This document shows, piece by piece, positions 60,614 to 64,000 of a DNA stretch of 64,000 nt; positions within the stretch are counted from its first letter, which is position 1, and every line of letters starts with the position of its first letter. The position numbers and the translations under genes were made by a program. A model generated the notes under the pieces. That model saw nothing but the letters and a program-made list of their open reading frames with translations, searched no databases and was not told the origin of the DNA. The stretch is from Fusibacter_C sp942493125 (GTDB taxonomy: Bacteria > Bacillota > Clostridia > Peptostreptococcales > Acidaminobacteraceae), in contig OW818667.1 of assembly GCA_942493125.1 (NCBI GenBank), positions 62,001 through 126,000 of the forward strand, given 5' to 3'.

Positions 60614-63600
60614 ATGGATAGAGTACCCTTTAATCAGTTGATCCAGGATGTTTTAAGGATCGATGACGTTGAAATCAGCAAAATTGAATATAAACGCGAG
60701 AGCGATATTTTGAGCATTCTTCTCAAGGCAAAAAATATGATCCCAAATCATAATATTGACAGTCTCAAAACTAACTTGAAAACGCATTTGGGATTCATCG
60801 AGAATTTTGAAATCAAAGTGGAATTGTTCGAGCATATCTCAAGAGGTGTCGCAGTAGAAACTTCAAGTGTCAAGGCAGCTGAATCGATGTCAGAATCGAT
60901 ATCCGAATCGTCATCTGAAACATCTACAAAAGATGTTTCTTTAGCGATTTCTGATACTGGTACGGCTACAGACATGTCAATAACAGAATCAACATCAGCA
61001 GACACAACAGTAGCAGAAGCAAAATCAGCAGACACTCTATCAACAGAAGAGGCGGAAGCGGCGGAAGCAACTGCGTCAACTTCCGCGTCTACACAAGCTG
61101 CGGTACACGATCCATCGACTGACATCGTCCACAATTGGGACAATATACTCAATGTCGTTAGACGCAAAAATCCAGCGGTAGCAAGTATTTTAAGACGATC
61201 AAGAATATCGTTTGACAACAATGCCATTCATATCGTCTTCGAAGACAAAGGCCTTGAGAATACATTTTTCAAATTTAAAACGGATGATATGATTCACACA
61301 ATCTGCGAGACGAATCTTAGTCGTAAATTTCCACTGACGACGGAATCCCTACGCGATGAGATTGAGGGACTAGAAGCTTTTGATAGAGAGCAAGTTGAAG
61401 CGATTGAATCCATCGTGGCAAGTGCGACGAACGGCTTCAATGAAGATGCGATCAAACAAGTGACACGTAATGAAGAAAATGTGAGAGCATCAAAGATTAC
61501 TTCAGAAGATGTTCTTTTTAGAAATAGAATTAAGCGTGCGATTACCAAAATCATAGATATTCATCAAGAAGAAGAGACGTATGCTATTGAAGGCAAGCTC
61601 GTCAATTTTGATACCAGAGAACTTAAAGGCGGAAAATTTCTCGTTAAACTTTATCTTTCAGACTTGTCTAATGCGGTTGCATGTAAGCAGTTTTTGAAAA
61701 AGAAGGAGTACGAGGAGCTTTTGCCAGCACTCAAACAAAACAACTGGTACATCGTTGAAGGCGTCAACCGCTATGATCAATTTGACAAGGAACAGGTCCT
61801 TATTTTCAATTCGATCAACGCTGGTAAAATTGAAGTGCCACGCATGGACAATGCTGTTGAAAAACGCGTTGAACTCCATTTGCATACTAACATGAGCGAG
61901 ATGGACGGCATCACGCCTGTTAAGAAGATCATTCAAACAGCCATCGATTGGGGACATCCGGCGATCGCAATTACGGATCATGGCGTGCTTCAAGCCTTTC
62001 CCGATGCTGCCGCTGCAGCTGGCGATAAGATAAAAGTATTATACGGCCTAGAGGGTTATTTGGTCGATGATGAGATAGATATTATTGAACATGCGACAGA
62101 TTATGGTGTCGATGAGACTTACGTTGTTTTCGATATTGAGACGACAGGGTTTTCATTTAACATGGACACAATCATCGAAATAGGTGCCGTTAAAATTGTG
62201 GGTGGTATTGTCACTGAGCAGTTTAGCCAACTCATCAATCCGAGGCGTCCAATACCACCACTCATCACTGAACTAACAGGTATATCCGAAGAAATGGTTG
62301 AAGATAAACCGTCTCTTGATGAGATCTTGCCAAAATTTATGGCCTTTGTAGATGGTGCGCCAGTTGTTGCGCATAATGCGTCGTTTGACTGTTCCTTCAT
62401 CAGATACTATTGTGAGAAGCTCGGGATTCCATTTACCTCGCTCATCATCGATACCTTGGCGCTAAGTAGGTTGTTGCTTACAAGCATTAAAAAGCACAAC
62501 TTAAAAGCGATTACGAAGCATTTGAAGATCACTTTGACCGACCATCACCGAGCTGTTGCGGATGCTGAAGCGACTGCGCGCGTTTTTATCCACTTCATCG
62601 GCCTTTTAAAAGAAAAAGAGGTCATGACGCTCAAAGAAATCAACCGATATGCCATTGCAAACTATGACTTCAGCCAGCTTGAGATGTTCCATGTCATCAT
62701 ATTGACGCAGACGCAAGCTGGGCTAAGAAATCTTTATGAGATCGTATCGCATTCAAATATCAATTCGTATTATAGAAAACCTAGGATCCCTAAAAGCCTA
62801 CTCAGAAGCAAAAGAGAAGGATTGCTCCTTGGCAGTGCCTGCGAAGCGGGTGAACTCTACAAGGGCATCATGAACAACAGACCAAAGGAACGCATTTTAG
62901 AAATTGCCGATTTTTATGATTATTTGGAAATTCAACCGGTAGACAACAACGCGTTTATGCTCGATAGTGGTAAGATCAAGAGCATTGAGGAGATTAGAAC
63001 GGTCAACAAAATGATTTTAAATATTGGCGATCAGCTGGGCAAATTGGTGGTTGCTACTGCCGATGTGCATTTCCTCGATCCGGAAGATGAAGTCTATAGA
63101 CGCATCCTCATGGCAGGCAATGGCTTTAGCGATGCAGATAATCAAGCGCCATTATACTTTAGAACCACTGATGAGATGATGAAAGAATTTGATTATCTCG
63201 GTGAACGTGCTAAAGAGCTCGTCATAGACAATCCAAGGCGCATCGCAGATATGTGTGAGAATGTGCGTCCGGTACCTAAGGGCACTTTCCCTCCAGTTAT
63301 AGACGGTGCGGATGACGATTTTAGAAACATGTGTATGGCTAAAGCAGAGCGTATTTATGGCGTACCACTTCCAGAAATTGTTGAAAAACGTCTTTTAAGA
63401 GAACTTAACTCTATCATAGGTAACGGTTATGCCGTCATGTATATCATCGCACAAAAGCTCGTTACAAAATCTCTTGAAGATGGCTATTTGGTTGGTTCAA
63501 GGGGTTCTGTAGGGTCTTCATTCGCCGCGACGATGAGCGATATCACCGAAGTCAATCCACTGCCACCGCACTACATTTGCAAGCATTGTAAGCACTCAGA

Positions 63601-64000
63601 GTTCTTTACAGATGGCAAGTACGGTGCAGGTGTCGATATGCCAGACAAGATCTGCCCATCATGTGGGAACAAACTCACTAAAGAAGGGTACGATATTCCG
63701 TTTGAAACATTCCTTGGATTCGACGGCGACAAAGAGCCCGATATCGACCTTAACTTTGCAGGTGTTTATCAAGCCAATGCCCACAAATATTGTGAAGTGC
63801 TATTCGGTAAAGGTAAAACTTTTAAGGCGGGTACGATTGGTACGATCGCAGACAAGACAGCTTATGGCTATGTCAGGAAATACTTTGAAGAGCGTGAAAT
63901 AGACATTCACCGCTACGAAATTGAACGCTTATCACAAGGCTTGACTGGCATCAAACGATCAAGTGGTCAGCATCCTGGCGGCATCATGGTCGTTCCGGCT
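60614..64000 (+). CDS. polC: DNA polymerase III alpha subunit PolC, N-terminal part (3' end outside window)
   Basis: 1129 codons visible, out of roughly 1430-1460 in most Firmicutes. Replicative polymerase of Gram-positive bacteria. N-terminal domain (about 1-80), a Ser/Thr/Ala/Glu low-complexity stretch (about 83-163), OB-like region, PHP domain split in two (RVELHLHTNMSEMDG near 418), the inserted 3'-5' exonuclease (VFDIETTGFSF near 504), and the palm part (VGSRGSVGSSF, PHYICKHCKHSEF with a zinc-binding cysteine set near 988). GAAAGGTGATTAA precedes ATG 60614. The frame is still open at base 64000. Confidence 0.97.
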   Translation, partial: MDRVPFNQLIQDVLRIDDVEISKIEYKRESDILSILLKAKNMIPNHNIDSLKTNLKTHLGFIENFEIKVELFEHISRGVAVETSSVKAAESMSESISESSSETSTKDVSLAISDTGTATDMSITESTSADTTVAEAKSADTLSTEEAEAAEATASTSASTQAAVHDPSTDIVHNWDNILNVVRRKNPAVASILRRSRISFDNNAIHIVFEDKGLENTFFKFKTDDMIHTICETNLSRKFPLTTESLRDEIEGLEAFDREQVEAIESIVASATNGFNEDAIKQVTRNEENVRASKITSEDVLFRNRIKRAITKIIDIHQEEETYAIEGKLVNFDTRELKGGKFLVKLYLSDLSNAVACKQFLKKKEYEELLPALKQNNWYIVEGVNRYDQFDKEQVLIFNSINAGKIEVPRMDNAVEKRVELHLHTNMSEMDGITPVKKIIQTAIDWGHPAIAITDHGVLQAFPDAAAAAGDKIKVLYGLEGYLVDDEIDIIEHATDYGVDETYVVFDIETTGFSFNMDTIIEIGAVKIVGGIVTEQFSQLINPRRPIPPLITELTGISEEMVEDKPSLDEILPKFMAFVDGAPVVAHNASFDCSFIRYYCEKLGIPFTSLIIDTLALSRLLLTSIKKHNLKAITKHLKITLTDHHRAVADAEATARVFIHFIGLLKEKEVMTLKEINRYAIANYDFSQLEMFHVIILTQTQAGLRNLYEIVSHSNINSYYRKPRIPKSLLRSKREGLLLGSACEAGELYKGIMNNRPKERILEIADFYDYLEIQPVDNNAFMLDSGKIKSIEEIRTVNKMILNIGDQLGKLVVATADVHFLDPEDEVYRRILMAGNGFSDADNQAPLYFRTTDEMMKEFDYLGERAKELVIDNPRRIADMCENVRPVPKGTFPPVIDGADDDFRNMCMAKAERIYGVPLPEIVEKRLLRELNSIIGNGYAVMYIIAQKLVTKSLEDGYLVGSRGSVGSSFAATMSDITEVNPLPPHYICKHCKHSEFFTDGKYGAGVDMPDKICPSCGNKLTKEGYDIPFETFLGFDGDKEPDIDLNFAGVYQANAHKYCEVLFGKGKTFKAGTIGTIADKTAYGYVRKYFEEREIDIHRYEIERLSQGLTGIKRSSGQHPGGIMVVPA

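Overview
The window is one continuous, plus-strand stretch of chromosomal core genes from a motile Firmicute, most likely a member of the Clostridia outside Clostridium sensu stricto. The signs are Gram-positive PolC, CodY, FliY in place of FliN, a sigma-28 called SigD in Bacillus, SMC-FtsY-YlxM-Ffh order, clostridial genes such as the Elp3-like radical SAM protein before smc, a FapA/DUF342 gene after sigD, and ispG just before polC. The genus is not determined here. No transposase, phage gene, tRNA, rRNA or CRISPR array was seen, and no gap between genes exceeds about 270 bases.

Layout. (1) 1-9291: end of a radical SAM gene, smc, ftsY, ylxM, ffh, rpsP, khpA, rimM, trmD, that is chromosome condensation, the signal recognition particle and ribosome/tRNA maturation. 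(2) 9280-19573: rplS with its own promoter, leader and terminator, then rbgA, rnhB, a FliK-like/FlhB-tail pair (ylqG and ylqH positions), yraN, comM, dprA, topA and codY. (3) 19574-50044: a complete fla/che cluster of about 35 genes: rod, MS ring, C ring, export apparatus, hook, stator, FlhF/FlhG, PilZ, chemotaxis (cheY, cheB, cheA, cheW, cheC, cheD) and sigma-28. cheR, receptors, flagellin, flgM and the filament-cap genes are not in the window. (4) 50045-52645: a FapA-like gene and two small genes at the swrB position. (5) 52646-64000: rpsB, tsf, pyrH, frr, uppS, cdsA, dxr, rseP, ispG and the first 1129 codons of polC.

How it works together. The flagellar cluster sits between codY and rpsB exactly as in Bacillus subtilis, so this looks like the ancestral Firmicute arrangement. 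Within it, visible control points are a sigma-28 type promoter at the fliL/fliM junction, weaker sigma-28-like boxes before flgB and before the FapA-like gene, a strong hairpin after the hook gene flgE and a small folded leader just before flgE. The ribosomal protein genes rplS and rpsB carry structured leaders and strong promoters.

Less ordinary items are a family of small terminal-inverted-repeat elements (about 110 bp) inserted between ylxM and ffh and between khpA and rimM, with a 23-bp remnant before polC; a second, stand-alone hook-length/export-switch-like gene pair beside rnhB; an enlarged MotE/YlxF-like protein; an acidic repeat tail on RbgA; a low-complexity insert in PolC; and a very short-leader promoter for ylxM. 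No clearly new multi-gene system was found.
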